From NCBI GenBank assembly GCA_019828545.1, contig JACVRA010000178.1, forward strand, positions 248,001-312,000: a stretch of DNA of 64,000 nucleotides, in the 5' to 3' direction. Origin of the DNA: Paracamarosporium sp. OC-R06-R3 (lineage: Eukaryota > Ascomycota > Dothideomycetes > Pleosporales > Didymosphaeriaceae). The position numbers were made by a program, and so were the translations under genes. Below the pieces are notes generated by a model, which was not told where the DNA came from, did not search any database, and saw only the letters and a program-made list of their open reading frames with translations. Of this stretch, positions 9,592 through 21,281 are shown piece by piece (position 1 is the first letter of the stretch; every line of letters starts with the position of its first letter).

Positions 9592-11677
9592 GGCGGTTTC
9601 CGAGGAGTTGGCTTGTCAAGTGCACATGATTGATTGAACTTGCTTCGACGAAATCTTAGTGTGCTTGTTGTTTTCATTGCCAACTCGGGGCTCCGATCTT
9701 TCGTACGAGAACAGAAGACGAGGTCGACCAGCAACACTAGGGTCAAGCACATAGTAGACATCAAAAGCTAACTCTCCTACTCTTTTTGAAAGGGACGGGT
9801 TCTTCCACGAATCACATGTGCCAGGGGTCGCATCTACTCCAGAATCACGTGGAGCACCAACAATGACGGACCGAAAGCCACGCTGCATAGCGGCACCCCG
9901 AGAATCTAGATCGATCTCAGAAATGACAGGCATGGCAGGAATATTGGAGGCGGCCGGCACCCGCGACGGTTGCTCCGCACCAGTACCAAACCTACGTTCG
10001 CATAGAGGTAGTTTGTAGGATTTGGAATGGGCGGCCGTACCACTTGCCGGATGGGGGCTAGCGTACGCGACGGCACTTTCCCGTTGCGAGGACGCAAGCG
10101 CGGGCGTCAACAAACAATCACACTAAGATGGCAACGGCGGCGCTTGGAAGCAACGACGGAGAGACAAGGCGAGTCTTGGTGTCTCGTCTCGTCTCGGTGG
10201 CGTACGACGCGGCGTGGGCGTGCAGGCAAGCCTCACCGCGACTCTTCGGCTACGCCCGTGTTACGAGCCGCCACGAACTGATCTGTCGGTAAGGCAGGGC
10301 GGTGGAGACGTGCGTGGTGACAATTTGGGCAGGCTGGGCGCGTCATGGGAGGGCCTTGGCAGCGTGTTCAGCTGATCCGGGTCGGCGCAGTTGCGCAGCA
10401 AGTGCAAGTGTAAGTGGATGTTCTCGTGGGCATCGTCATAGTATACCTAGCATGGCTGGAAGGATTGCTGAGATGCTGTGGGACTGTGGCCTTGTCGGGG
10501 ACCATGTGCCGCGCACGTCTTCCCGCCTTGTCGGAGCCGTTGGCCAGCATGCAAGGGGGCAGCGCGGGACGGGGGGACGGGCGAGGGAGAGTCTCTGTAG
10601 GCAAGGCTCATGACCAAGTGCCAGTGAGATCAGCGAGGGGGTGTCGGCGGGTAAATAAGCGTTGGCCATGCAACCCGTCTGACAGACAGAGGTGGTGCTC
10701 GCCGTCCAATTTATTGGGCCATGCAGCCTCAGGAACCGTCACACATGTCACAGGGCTCGCCCCTGAGTCGCGTCTTCTTCTCTCCGAGACAGCACGGCAG
10801 GGCAGGGCAGGGCGACGGCTCACGGCTCGGATCCGGCGCAAGGCAGAGGCAGAGCAGAGGCAAAAAGCAGCCCCATCCGTCGCAGCGCCGCCCGCGCGGA
10901 TCCAGATGGATGATCTCGCGGGGTAAAAGCCTCCAAATCACCCCCGTGGGCCATGGGGGCCGTCGGGCAAGGAGAATTGCTGCTGCATCGGGGCACGCAG
11001 GCGATTTTGCTGCTCGTATCGAAGGTTTCAGGAGCTTCTCGAAGAAGCGTGCCTGGCGGCGGCTGGCTGGTCGGTGTCCGATGACTGCATGGCCATTGCA
11101 TAGGCGCCATGGGGCCTCTGGCGAACCATGGGGGCCGCCCGGTGTGAGAGTCGTCACCTCTGCCCGCCTGGCCGCCTGCCCCCCTTGCTTGCTTACGCCC
11201 GGCACGTGATGGCCCTCGCAAACGGCTCGTTATGCGAAATGGTGCTTCGGCTGTGCGCTCGGGGCCGCCGTCCTCATGCCGCAGAAACCGGTCGCTGGAT
11301 CGGCTGGTGCTAAGCATAGCAGCATTCCACTGTGCGTAGATTGTTGCGCGCGTGGACAGTTACATTGATACAATCTGCAGCTGCCGTCCGCGGCATAGCG
11401 CCCACTGGGGCTCAGGCCCGCTGGGGACACGGCGCAGGGATCCGTTGATTACGGACATGGAGTCGTCCCTAGGCCCCTCTGCCTGCACTGGCGGCGTGGG
11501 CTGCCTGTAGCTGACTTCAGCCCAGTTGTCCTGTTGCCCTCATGCACCTCTGATGAGTGCCATGTAAGCTCCGCTCCTGCACTCCACATCCGCTGCCACG
11601 CCTGCCACCGCCGCCATCCCTTCTCCATCCCGCTCCCTCTGTACTGCACACACACCCACACTGCGTCCCCCGCCGCC
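9592..11677. other. GC-rich intergenic region, no convincing gene
   Basis: Many overlapping long frames exist on both strands because of high GC, but none shows domain-like sequence. A frame at 9616-9933 (minus, from an ATG; extended by a TTG start to 10113) encodes about 105 residues and is the only one worth naming; I recognise nothing in it. Small slippage repeats (GGCAGGGCAGGGCAG near 10800) occur. The last ~200 bp are pyrimidine/CA-rich and probably the promoter and leader of the gene at 11678. Confidence 0.45.
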
Positions 11678-12978
11678 ATGGGCAAAATGGAGGCCATGAC
11701 TCGCGAGCACCTGGAGCTGCTGCGGAGCTCTGCTTTCGAGAGCGAGCACGCACAGCTCTACGACACGTCCTACATGCAGCACGAAGCCGCCGCCCTGGCC
11801 CTGGAGCACGAGATCGAGCACTCGCTCGTCAGCATATCCCCCGACGAGAACTCGGACGAGAACCGCCGCATCGCCCGCACCCAGATCATGTTCCACCGCG
11901 AGCGCCAACGCGCCCTGAAGCCGCACCTGGAGAGCGGCAGTGGCTTCGAGGACGAGGACGGCAACGAGTGCGTCTTCGTGCCGGCCCCGAACCACTGGGG
12001 CGCCAACGGCGACCTGGACGAGGAGAGCGGCAGCTTGTCGTCGGTACGTCTTTAGTGCGGGTCTTGTTGATCTAGGTGGGGAACAGCCCGTCGCTAACGT
12101 TGGGCTAGGTGCACAACCTCCTCACATGGCAGGCTACCTACTCGCCCATGTCCTACACACCACTCTACGAGGAGATGCCCTCACCCGATATCCCCTTCTA
12201 CACCATGCTCGACCCCTCCCAGCCACCCATAACCTATCACCTCCACCGGACCCGTGAATGGACTACCTCGGCTTCCCGCAAGTTCATCTACACAGCGCGC
12301 GAATTCTCCGACAGGTACTCGTTGTATAGACTAGAAGCCGAATCACATCGCGGTGACAACCAGGTTACTTCAGCTAGTTTCTTCCGTGTTGCCGAGTACC
12401 CACATGTCTGCATCGACGTCTTGCTATCAGGCATCGACAAGCTAGACTCCAAAGCGGCATACAAATCACGATGCATCCACCTCCGTGGCCCATTCGCCAC
12501 GCCAATAAAGGAATACCCAGATAGACAGAACAAAATCCCGTGGTCACCACGGCGATTCACATACGGCGGTCGAAAGTTCGTGTGGAAGCCAGGCGACCCG
12601 CACGACGATGTGATGCCGGAGACCCTCTACGAGTACAAGAAAGATTTCGTCAAGCCCGGCAGCAGGAGCGGAAAGAAGGTAGACGATGCAGCACCCACGA
12701 AGCTGGTTTGGGGCGAGAAGAAGCGCAAGGGTAAAGTCGAGAGCTATACGATTCATTTCGCGGGCGGCGTGGATCAGGTGTTCCGAGAACTCCTTTTGGC
12801 AAGCCAAATGGCGCGACAGGTATGTCTGTTCACGGCAATGGAGTAAGAGACGGGTCGAAACCAAACAAAAAGACGATTATCGATTGAGATAGCGCTTCGA
12901 GGCGGTGTATTATTTTCCATCACAGCGACTACCAGTTTTCTTTGGCAGGGAATATCACGATTACGGCTTATGGCATAG
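11678..12978 (+). CDS. Conserved fungal protein, possibly with tubby-like C-terminal fold
   Basis: The ATG at 11678 sits in a strong context (GCCGCCATGGG). Exon 1 (11678-12043) gives an acidic region (MGKMEAMTREHLELLR; SISPDENSDENRR). A 65-nt intron leads to exon 2 from 12109, which encodes the conserved body: REFSDRYSLYRLEAESH, FFRVAEYPHVCIDVLLSG, RFTYGGRKFVWKPGD, KLVWGEKKRKGKVESYTIHF, AGGVDQVFRELLLASQMARQ. The layout of short beta strands with WGEKK and AGG..QVF.E resembles fungal proteins annotated as tubby C-terminal-like; I offer this tentatively. The 3' end is ambiguous: reading through a GTATGT gives a stop at 12846. Splicing 12820-12892 and then 12933-ish gives RFEAGISRLRLMA and a stop at 12978. 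Splicing only the first gives a stop at 13114. I prefer a spliced end. Confidence 0.65.
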
Positions 12979-13268
12979 GGACGAAAGGACCCCGGCATTC
13001 ATGGATACCATTTCAGGCGTTTTTGGAATCACTACAGCGAGAGGAACACACCCCCAGTACTCCGCTCTTTGTTCGTTTTCAGCCCAGGAAGGGACGCCTG
13101 GACGACTGTTCTAAAGCGAGCGTTCTCATTGAGATATTTACTATACTTTTATTACTGCGACGCTACTTCTACTTCTGATAGAGAGCCACGCGAATCAAAT
13201 ACTGGCATATTACATCATACCAACACGCTGCTTCACTATTGATGACTTACATGTATCAAGCTTACTGA

Positions 13269-13763
13269 CTATTCCCCTACGGCTTCCCAAGCACTCAGCG
13301 GGTCCGCCCAAACCTCCCAGTGCCCAATCTTCCCCTCGGCATCAAAATTGCTTAACCGGTAGATGAAGTGCTCATCCCACCCGTTTCCCGTCTTCTTGCT
13401 CTTGAAGTGCCCCTTCCCAACAACACTTACCATGCCCGCCTCGGCATCGACAATGAAGCCCTCGGGGCCGGGGAACGCATCCTCCCCTAGCCCCATTTCA
13501 AGCACCTCGCCCAACACCCGGAAGTAGTCCTCGCAGCCCCCGAACCCAGTAAAGGTCTTGCCCAAAAAAGGCAATCGGGTCGACGCCCATGCGGGCCCGT
13601 GCTCGGTGATGCTGGGCGACGAGGAGAAGTGCGTGGATAGCAGGGAAGACGGAGCAGGCGGGGAGACGAGCGCCGCGCAGAAAGCGTGTGCGCGTTTGCG
13701 GAGGGCAGTCGTGCGGTCGTGCAGCGGCGACGCAGAAGGAGAAGGCTGCTGGGCTGATGACAT
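13269..13763 (-). CDS. SnoaL-like / NTF2-fold protein, 164 aa
   Basis: Single exon from the ATG at 13763 (MSSAQQPSPSASPLHDRTT). The same frame is open to 14351, but the extra N-terminus is Pro/Arg-rich leader-like sequence. The body has the pattern of fungal SnoaL-like proteins: RAHAFCAALVSPP, ITEHGPAWASTRLPFLGKTF, CEDYFRVLGEVLEM, GFIVDAEAGMVSVVGKGHFK, GWDEHFIYRLSNFDAEGKI and GHWEVWADPLSAWEAVGE. This cone-shaped alpha+beta fold is used by polyketide cyclases, scytalone-dehydratase-like enzymes and non-catalytic binding proteins, so the substrate cannot be inferred. No signal peptide. Its neighbours include an EthD protein and a P450, families often found together in secondary metabolism. Confidence 0.75.
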   Translation of the reverse strand: MSSAQQPSPSASPLHDRTTALRKRAHAFCAALVSPPAPSSLLSTHFSSSPSITEHGPAWASTRLPFLGKTFTGFGGCEDYFRVLGEVLEMGLGEDAFPGPEGFIVDAEAGMVSVVGKGHFKSKKTGNGWDEHFIYRLSNFDAEGKIGHWEVWADPLSAWEAVGE

Positions 13764-15127
13764 GGTGCGCGCTGCCTTGCTTCGACGAGTGCGAGTGTGA
13801 GCGAGGCGGCCTGCCGGGAGGAACCGGATACGAGTGGTGGGTAGCTGGCCTTTGGCGTTCAGGAGCGGTCTGGGATACCGCGTGCGTGGGCTGGGAACCG
13901 GTGGACCGAGGGGCGCCGCGTGATTGGGGCGAGGCCGTAGGGGTGGGTGGCTCGGGTCGGTGTGTGTGGGGGCTGACCGACTGTTGAGTGAGGGGCAAGG
14001 GGGCCTGAGCAGCGGGTGGCTTGTGGCTTGAAAGACGTTGGCGCCCGTTGGGGCTGCGATTGGGTTGCGCCGAATTGCGTGGCGGTCAGGGATAGGGGCC
14101 CAAGGGCAAGTGGGAGCGTAAGGCTGGGGTGAGTAAGATGCGCGTGAGATTTTGGGCGTCGACGCCGCGTGGGAGCAGTTGACGTAATGGGTGTAGAGCG
14201 TGTTGGCACGATAAGGGGACGCGGTTGTAGCGGGTGGGCAAATTTCTGTGTGTCCGCACGAATGCAGAACCAGGCTGGGTATCCTGGAGCTAACACGGTG
14301 TGCAGGTATTTCGGTAGAGGTGGTGTTGTGATCGAGGTAAGAGCTCAGCAACCAGTTACGTCACTGCGTTCAGGCTTAGCTAGACTATCCCGCCTTCGGC
14401 TTCTTGCATGGGAAGTGCATGGTTCAAGATCCAGTATCAACATGCAAAGAACTTTATATCGGCTGGACCAGCGTGATGGGTCGTGCCCTCGTAGTGGACA
14501 GTGCAGCCATGATGACGCCACGATGTCCCAACGTCAAGAACGTCCTCAGACGAACGATACACCTTCGGGCGCCATATACGGCAGTTTTGACCGCATCATG
14601 GAACTTCCACTCGGAAAATTCATCGTTTGATTTGAATCTTTGGGGACAGGCGCTAAGTGAGTACCGATAATTCGCCAGTATCTGCCTTGATCACGGCGCC
14701 ACACTTGGAGAAGTTTACATTCTCAACCATTCCGTTACTACTAGTGACCGTATCATGTGCGGTTACTAATCGCTTGCAGCCTATTTACTACCCTCTTGTG
14801 CTATAACATAGCTACTGACACTGTTTTTAGCACACAGTGTAGCCGTCATTACGAGAAGTGGTGACTTCTGTTTGTTAATTGACGCGCCCTTGGCATGCCA
14901 CGGTTCAACGTCTCTTAACAATATCAGCCATCTCCGTTTGCTGAGAGAGCCGTCGAATGAGCGACACTATGTAGAAATTCCTGTTCACCATGGCATCACG
15001 TGCCTGTGTAAAACGTTCACCTAGTTGGTCGACACAATGATCGACATATGCGTTGTTTGCTCTGCTTCTATAAAACTACCGTCCACCTCGAATCATACCT
15101 CGGCCTCGAATCATATCACGACCTCGA
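13764..15127. other. Intergenic; leader of the SnoaL-like gene and promoter of the gene at 15128
   Basis: No convincing gene. Just before 15128 a short motif CCTCGAATCATA is repeated about three times (15090-15128), the last copy running into the start codon. Confidence 0.45.
15069..15075 (+). promoter_or_regulatory. TATA-like box upstream of the SAP-like gene
   Basis: TATAAAA lies 53 bp before the ATG at 15128, a plausible core promoter distance in fungi. Inferred from sequence and spacing only. Confidence 0.35.
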
Positions 15128-15987
15128 ATGGATTACTATCGATGCACAAAGAATGACCTGCACCAAGAGCTCTTGAAACGTGGCTATCAAGTATTTGGCA
15201 ATCAAGATGAAGCGGCCGAACGCTTGAAGAGAGATGACGAGCAGCGAGGTAGTATTGCCACCACCATAAACACTGCGGCAGTTACCCGAGACTGGGCGTG
15301 CACATGGAAAGCCAGCCCAGAGTTTGGCAAAAGCTTTCCGGCGAACTTTCTGGTTGGCGAGTGTAAGTCCTGTCAATTTTGCTCTCGTTATTTGTTCGGT
15401 ACTGATAAGTGACCATAGGTATCGTGCACTGGACGATGAATACTTTCTTTCCTACTCTTCAGCTATTCTTTGCATCAGGTCTATCCTGCACAATCGAAGG
15501 AAGCCAGCTACCCGGCGCCTTTGTCGATCTCGACCCTGACCTACGATACCGCCTTACCGATCTCACGCATGAAGAAGATGGCCATCTCATCAATACCATC
15601 ATTCCCAAACGGCCTGCAACCATGGTGCCATCAATCCGTATCTTGGATGCCACTGTGGCTTGTCGGAGAAGTATCGCTGTGAAAGAGACTCACCAGAATC
15701 TATTGGCTCGACCAGTAACTACCATCGTTCAAGAACAGCACATGGTTGTTGGACTGCGACTCGAGGGTATGAAGAATATGGGCTACGTGTGGGCCCGATT
15801 GCCGCGTACTTACGTCGAAGTAGCTGGCCGAATGTGGGGCCACGTCCGCGTTGCAGGTTTGAAGGACGACGTCCCTATCCCTTTTGTGCGATTTCCTCAG
15901 ACGAGTGTCAAGCCAGGAGCTGAAGCGACAGTGGTGTTGAAGGAGAGCATGATTGATCCGAAGCTAAGAGGACGCGCAAGTATATGA
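15128..15987 (+). CDS. Protein with SAP-like N-terminal motif, function unknown, 267 aa
   Basis: Exon 1 15128-15362 and exon 2 15419-15987, joined over a 56-nt intron (GTAAGT donor, CATAG acceptor) that restores frame through a split Cys codon. Residues about 6-40 (CTKNDLHQELLKRGYQVFGN, then QDEAAERLKRDDEQR) fit the SAP-type helix-turn-helix seen in fungal proteins that bind nucleic acid or nuclear scaffolds. The rest includes FVDLDPDLRYRLTDLTHEED, MVVGLRLEGMKNMGYVWARL and VEVAGRMWGHVRVAGLKDD; I recognise no domain there. No signal peptide. A roughly 55-bp part (15713-15775) is similar to the broken gene at 1969-2599. Confidence 0.65.
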
Positions 15988-16257
15988 GATGCTGGGTCGT
16001 TTCTAAAAGATCATAGGGCAGCGGGGAGAAGACTTTTGTTACAATGTTCGCTTCAGCATGTTCTTTTCAAACAAGATACCCAAGACTTTTTTAAACAAGG
16101 GAAAATGGTCCGTTGATCTGGGCGCGGAATGATGACAAAATAGAAGGATCGGATCTGCTCGTTGTGGGTACCCAAGATTTTCAATTCGGTTTGTAGAGTT
16201 GTCAAAGATTGTTGATTGTCTTACTGCGCGAGCCCGGCTCGATTATATAACTGCCAA

Positions 16258-16340
16258 AGCTTGTACTCCTTTGTATTTATTATTCGGTCACAGCCCTGAG
16301 GCCACTCAGGCTGAATGTTCAACGAACACGAGCTCCTTTG
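16258..16340 (+). mobile_element. MITE family 2, copy 1 (83 bp)
   Basis: Shares the centre GTCACAGCCCTGAGGCCACT CAGGCTGAA (split here) and the end AGCTCCTTTG with the copies at 24488, 25198 and 31465. The left arm is rearranged. It lies 278 bp upstream of the start codon of the EthD-domain gene. Confidence 0.7.
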
Positions 16341-16617
16341 TGAACGCAAACTAGCGTGACCTCTGCAACTCGCGATCCGCCATACTATACACCACGGAGG
16401 AACGGATCAGTGAGGGGACTGGTCCGGGCCGATCGTTGTGGGACCAACATCCACTTCAACGTCCCGCACTTTCTCCTACTTCGCGTTATCTTCCCATCGC
16501 ACACACACACCAAACATAGTCTAAATAGACGCTTCACCAATTCTTCAGTCAGCGTCTTCTTTTGCCTTCTTCACACATCAAGCTCATCAAACCCAGTTCT
16601 CTAACACACCCGACAAG

Positions 16618-16998
16618 ATGCCCGCCCACGTCTCCGTCCTCTACCCACGCAATGCAACCTTCAACATGGACTACTACCTCGCCACGCACATGCCGCTTGT
16701 CAAAGACAAATGGACTCAGTACGGGCTCATAAAGTACATCGTCACGCAGTAAGCGCTCCAAACCACCTGCCCCACCACCCTTTTCCATGCTACTCTAGGT
16801 ACTGATCACAGCGCGCTATGCAGGTACGACGACCCCAACTCGCCATACAGCGTGGCCTGCTTGATGGACTGGGAGAGCCTGGACGGGTTCAAGAAAGCGG
16901 GCGAGGGACCTGAGGCTGCTGACGTCTTTGGCGACATTCCCAACTTTTCGAGCGAGAAACCTTCGATCATTGCGGGGGAGGTGAGGGGCACCTCGTAG
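16618..16998 (+). CDS. EthD-domain protein, ~101 aa
   Basis: Exon 1 16618-16748 (MPAHVSVLYPRNATFNMDYY, LATHMPLVKDKWTQYGLIKY) and exon 2 16824-16998 (YDDPNSPYSVACLMDWESLD, GFKKAGEGPEAADVFGDIPN, FSSEKPSIIAGE) across a 75-nt intron. The FNMDYYLATHMPLV start and the closing DIPNFS..KP pattern are diagnostic of the EthD family of dimeric alpha+beta-barrel proteins. Length is normal for a single-domain member. In bacteria EthD supports ether degradation; fungal relatives include polyketide-tailoring and dehydratase-type enzymes and many of unknown role. Cytosolic by sequence (no signal peptide). Confidence 0.85.
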
Positions 16999-17618
16999 GT
17001 GGGAGGTGCTTGATTGTGGAGATAAGACGGGGATTGGTCGAGGGGCAAGCTAGGTGAGGGGCTGCCGAGGCTTCTTTTGAGCTCGGGCAATGATTTGGTA
17101 GCACCACCTACGATAGGATTGACTCTCCAAAGCTGATGCTTATGTGTACGTCCTCCATCGTTGTATTGTGCGCGTCGTTTGATTTTGTTGAATGCGGACG
17201 GCGGTACCCTGAGCGAAACTCACGTAGCCGACGTCGGGAGGGTATGATGCATTACACATTGGATGAATTTTGATAAGAGTAGCTATGATACCGAAGCATA
17301 TCAGTACTTCGAGGAAGTATTATAGTTCTGCGATGTTGCGACAATCGACACGAATTGCGTTACTTGACGTTCTTCATAGACAAGACTTTCACTAGTACCC
17401 ATGCGGAAGGTCAAGTCTAAAGTATACTTGAGAAATGGAAATGTGTGGATATATTCTCAATCAATGGAAAAGTCACGCAATTGCCACTATGTTGGGCTTG
17501 CAGGATGCGGAAGGTCGGTTAAATCGCATCTCGCGTACAATCTGTACCTGGGTATATTTACTGGACGCAACTGGAGAAATAGCACGATGCAGAATTCCCA
17601 CACGCACAACCTTCGACA
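16999..17618. other. Intergenic, no gene seen
   Basis: Between the EthD gene and the carboxypeptidase gene, both on the plus strand; expected to hold the 3' UTR of one and the promoter of the other. Short frames at 17401-17788 lack coding character and overlap the true signal-peptide exon. Confidence 0.5.
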
Positions 17619-18967
17619 ATGCGTGCTACAATCTTGAGCTCCGTCTGCCTTGCACTGGCGACGTTCGCCACGGCAAGCGACAGTTTCTCCTACGATGGCT
17701 ACAAGGTCTACCGCGTCAAAACTGGCAAAGACCTCCACGCGGTCCAATCAAAGCTCGAGAGTTTCGACTTCGAGCAATGGAACCATGATAGCACGTCCCA
17801 TATCGACGTTCTCATCCCTCCTTCCCAGACTGCCTCTTTCGAAGCGCTTGGCCTAAGTTTCCACGTCATGCACGCGAATCTTGGAGACTCGATTGCTGCA
17901 GAGTCCGCTCCTGTGGCATCCAACACTAGGCGACAGGCAGATAACAATGCGTGGTATGATTCGTATCACTCGTACGCGGATCACATCAAGTACTTCGACG
18001 ACCTGCAAGCCAGTTTCCCAAATAATTCGAAAAAGATAAGCTCCGGGAAGAGCTACGAAGGAAGGGATATATACGGTCTGCACTTGTGGGGCAGCGGTGG
18101 GCCAGGAAAGCCAGTAGTGCTGTATCATGGAACAGTGCACGCAAGAGAGTGGATCAGTGCCCCAGTATGTCTTCGTTTAATAATATCAAGTACACGACTT
18201 CTAGCTAACATACTCAGGTCGTCGAATATATAACGTACCAACTTGTGACGGGTTACAAATCTAACGACGCCACTGTCCGCACTTTCCTCGACAGCTACGA
18301 CTTCTTCATCCTGCCTTTCGTTAACCCCGATGGCTTCGTCTACTCTCAGACGACTCAACGTCTCTGGCGCAAGAACAGGCAACCGGGTCCTCGCAACAGC
18401 ACCTGCTACGGCCGCGATATCAACCGAAACTGGGAATTTGCCTGGAACGCGACCGCGCGTGGCGCATCGTCAAACCCTTGCTCCGAGACGTACAAGGGCG
18501 AGGCGCCTTCCGATACGCCCGAGAACAAGGGCCTGGACACTTTCGTGAGGAAGCTGAGAGACGAACAGGGAATCAAGCTCTTCATCGACTGGCACAGTTA
18601 CGGCCAGGATATCCTCAGTCCATACGGCTTCAATGAGACACTGTACGCTCCTGCACTCGGCAAGTGGACCAAGGCAGCCAATCTTGTTTCTGGAGCCATC
18701 AGGGAAGCTACGGATGACCGTACTACGTTTACATTTGGGCCTAGTGGTGCGGCTTTGTATGCAACAACTGGCGCGGCGCCAGATCATGTGTACAGTATCG
18801 GAGGCGCGGATTTCAGCTACACTATTGAGTTGAGGGATACGGGTGATGCAGGGTTTGTGTTGCCCCCTGAGCAGATTAGGCCTAGTGTGATTGAGCAATG
18901 GGAAGGCCAGAAGGTGTTGATTAGTTTGTTGGATGAGGTTTTCTTTGATGGCAGGGGCCCGGCTTAA
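17619..18967 (+). CDS. Secreted zinc carboxypeptidase, M14 family, 431 aa
   Basis: Exons 17619-18164 and 18218-18967 with a 53-nt intron (GTATGT donor, CTAAC branch, CTCAG acceptor). The order is: signal peptide (MRATILSSVCLALATFATAS), an M14 activation propeptide (YKVYRVKTGKDLHAVQSKLE to about residue 105), then the catalytic domain. Zinc ligands are visible as H174 and E177 in VHAREW and H308 in DWHSYG; the substrate-binding NRNW and the catalytic E386 in YTIELRDTG are present. The enzyme therefore looks active and should remove C-terminal residues from extracellular peptides; which residues it prefers cannot be told by eye. Two Cys residues in the catalytic part (TCYGRD and NPCSETY) could form the usual disulfide. 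Complete and ordinary for a fungal nutritional protease. Confidence 0.93.
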
Positions 18968-19526
18968 GGAAATAGAAGCCAGTATTGGGGGAAGGGACCT
19001 GGCTATACTAAAGGTAGCGCTCTCGTAGGGAAATAGATCATAATGTGAACATGGGGTATGATACTCTTCGTGCGTATGGTTAGAAAGCCTGGACATGAGA
19101 CTGAAGAATATATGCGTTATCCCAGAGAGTAGGTGTATTTGTAAGTAATGGAAAAATAAGCACCGATACCGAAGCTAGGCTATACCTGTGTCTAGGCTGT
19201 TTAGGAAATAAGCGCATCGAACCTATGACCCGCCTTGTTTTTGGAGTCAGAAGTGATCATAGCAGTTCTATAGAAGCGGTGTGATGGATAGAAGGGTCTC
19301 CTCATTACTGAACGACACAAGAATTCACGACATAGAACTACAAAAGACGTAGCTGTCGGATGGGTCTAAAGCTCTTATATAGCACCCTAACAGAAGGCGT
19401 TTAGCAGCTGGGGTTTATTCAGAGCCTCAAAGGTCTGGATACTTATCCGTAAATCCGAGTATATATTGTAGAAGAAGGTATGGACTAGATTCTCAAAGGC
19501 CGAAGGGCCCCTGTTCAGGCAAACTC
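18968..19526. other. Intergenic between convergent genes
   Basis: Holds the 3' regions of the carboxypeptidase (plus) and the P450 (minus). No gene seen. Confidence 0.5.
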
Positions 19527-21281
19527 TCAATCAGTAGACCTCTTCTCCCCACGAAGCGATACACGGCAAGGGTATCTATCTGCAGGATGCTGACCACCGC
19601 CCCCTCCCGCCACTTGATATGCGCGTTGTCCTAATACCGTTCGAATTCCCTTCTTGCGATTTAATTCATCCCATTCATCATAGGCAGGCTTGATATCGAA
19701 ACGGCGTAGAAGTAAGACCAACAGGGTCTTAATCTCGGTCATAGCCAGCGTCTGACCGATGCAATTGTGTGGACCAATTTCAAAGGGCCGGAAAGCACCT
19801 TTGACAGGGTACAGTCTGTCTCCAGGCCCAGCGGTCCAGCGTTCAGGTAAATAGGAATCAGGATCGGGCCAATATGCGGAATTGCGGTGGAGTGCCTCGT
19901 GGACAATCCAAACGGCACATTTAGCGGTAGGGTATTCAGTGCCGTCCTGAGATCTGAGTACAATGTCTGGGCTACCCATCCGTATTCCTCCGGCCGGTGG
20001 AAATAGACGCAAAGTTTCTTTGATTGCTGCTAGCGTTAAAGGAAGTTGATTAAGAAGGCTTGGGTCTTTCGAAAGAAGCGACGCCGCTGTTAAAGGGTCA
20101 ACGCCAAAGATGGAATCGTGCTCTTCTCGGACTCGGTTTAGAAACGCTTGGTTCTGGCTGAGCATGTGAAGTGTATAGGTCGTCGCACTCGAGGTGGTGT
20201 CATGTCCAGCTACGAGAAAGAGGCGTAGTTGTGATACTGCGTAGCGCTTGAACTCTGTGAATACTGCGGTATCTTCTTTCTTCCCCAAATCATTCATGTA
20301 GTTATTAAGTGCGAGATCGATTATACACTTAGTTTGGCTACTTAGCCCCTGTTCCGTTGCTTGATGTTTGCGTTTGGAAAACCGGCGATCTAGTTCAGCT
20401 TGGATGAAGTTGTCAAGATAACGTCCGTAGTACCAAACAAGAAAGGGCCGGACAGGGTTCCATCGCTGGAGAGGATTCGTTTCCTGGCCGAATGTAACAA
20501 TTTCAATCAATTGTCTCAGCGTCTGGCAGAATCTCGAGTCTCGAATCTGATAATCAAAGCATGAGCCCCTAATCATGGTCAGTATCTATCGGAAAGCGAA
20601 GTATGGAGGCAACGCACAAACTGACGAGAGAGATGACATCAATCGTCAATTTGAATGTCTCCTCTTCCAATCGGAACATCCTTTGTCCGTCGGCGTGCTT
20701 TTGTAAAGTATTGCAGAGCATCTGTCCCCTCTCAATAATTTTCGGAACCTGCTCCAGCATGTAACCAGGGCTAAACCCAGGAGCAAAGATTGAACGCCAA
20801 TGTTTCCACTGGTTTTCCGGCAGTGTGATTAGATTTGGTCCACCAGTGAGGGCGTCAAAGGCATCATGAACCGTCTTTGGCTTTTGTGATGAAGACATTT
20901 GCATGATTTGTGAGGCGGCGTGCGCGTTCGTGACGACAAGGATAGGGTTATTGAACGGCCAGAAATCCAGATATACCATGTGATCCTTTCCAAACTCTCG
21001 TGCAAGATATAGGGCCGTGTAGTTAAAAACAGCATCCGAAGGGGATTTTTCCAAATAGTGCTTGATCACTAGAAGGTGTCCTGTCAACCAGTTGAACGGA
21101 GGCATGGGCTAGTTTTGTTAGTGCAACTAACACCATAGTAAGGCAATGATTGTAGAAATCAGCGTACTTTTCCTTTCTTTCGGAGGTCGCGGATCACACT
21201 CCGCGCGCTGTACGCCGTCGCAACGAGATAGCTGACTGCCAGAACAAGGACTGTAATAAGAAAGGACATGACGTTCGCCAT
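19527..21281 (-). CDS. Cytochrome P450 monooxygenase, CYP59-like, 548 aa
   Basis: Three exons (21281-21168, 21108-20618, 20568-19527) with introns of 59 and 49 nt. Residues 4-24 (VMSFLITVLVLAVSYLVATA) form the ER membrane anchor, followed by the Pro-rich hinge PMPPFNW. The oxygen-binding I-helix motif AGHDTT is at about 322-327, the ExxR motif ETLR at 386-389, PERW at 443-446, and the haem loop FEIGPHNCIG at 464-473 with Cys471 as thiolate ligand. All conserved residues are present, so it should be active with an ER-bound CPR partner. The N-terminal third (GHLLVIKHYLEK, DFWPFNNPILVVT, ALTGGPNLITLPE) recalls the CYP59 family, which includes a sterigmatocystin-pathway enzyme; this subfamily call is tentative and the substrate unknown. 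The tail after ~525 is Gly-rich and unusual. Confidence 0.9.

Noticed and set aside
9616..10113. 165-codon frame on the minus strand
   Set aside because: Begins with TTG; the first ATG leaves about 105 residues of low-complexity-looking sequence in GC-rich DNA. No splice-supported extension found.
10302..11317. Dense set of overlapping frames on both strands
   Set aside because: High GC lowers stop frequency; sequences are R/A/G/P-rich and none shows a motif.
13764..14351. Extension of the SnoaL-like frame by nearly 200 codons upstream
   Set aside because: The added sequence is Pro/Arg/Ser-rich with no domain character, and the ATG at 13763 starts exactly where the family pattern begins.
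14404..14670. 88-codon plus-strand frame in the intergenic region
   Set aside because: No domain-like sequence, no splice or promoter support.
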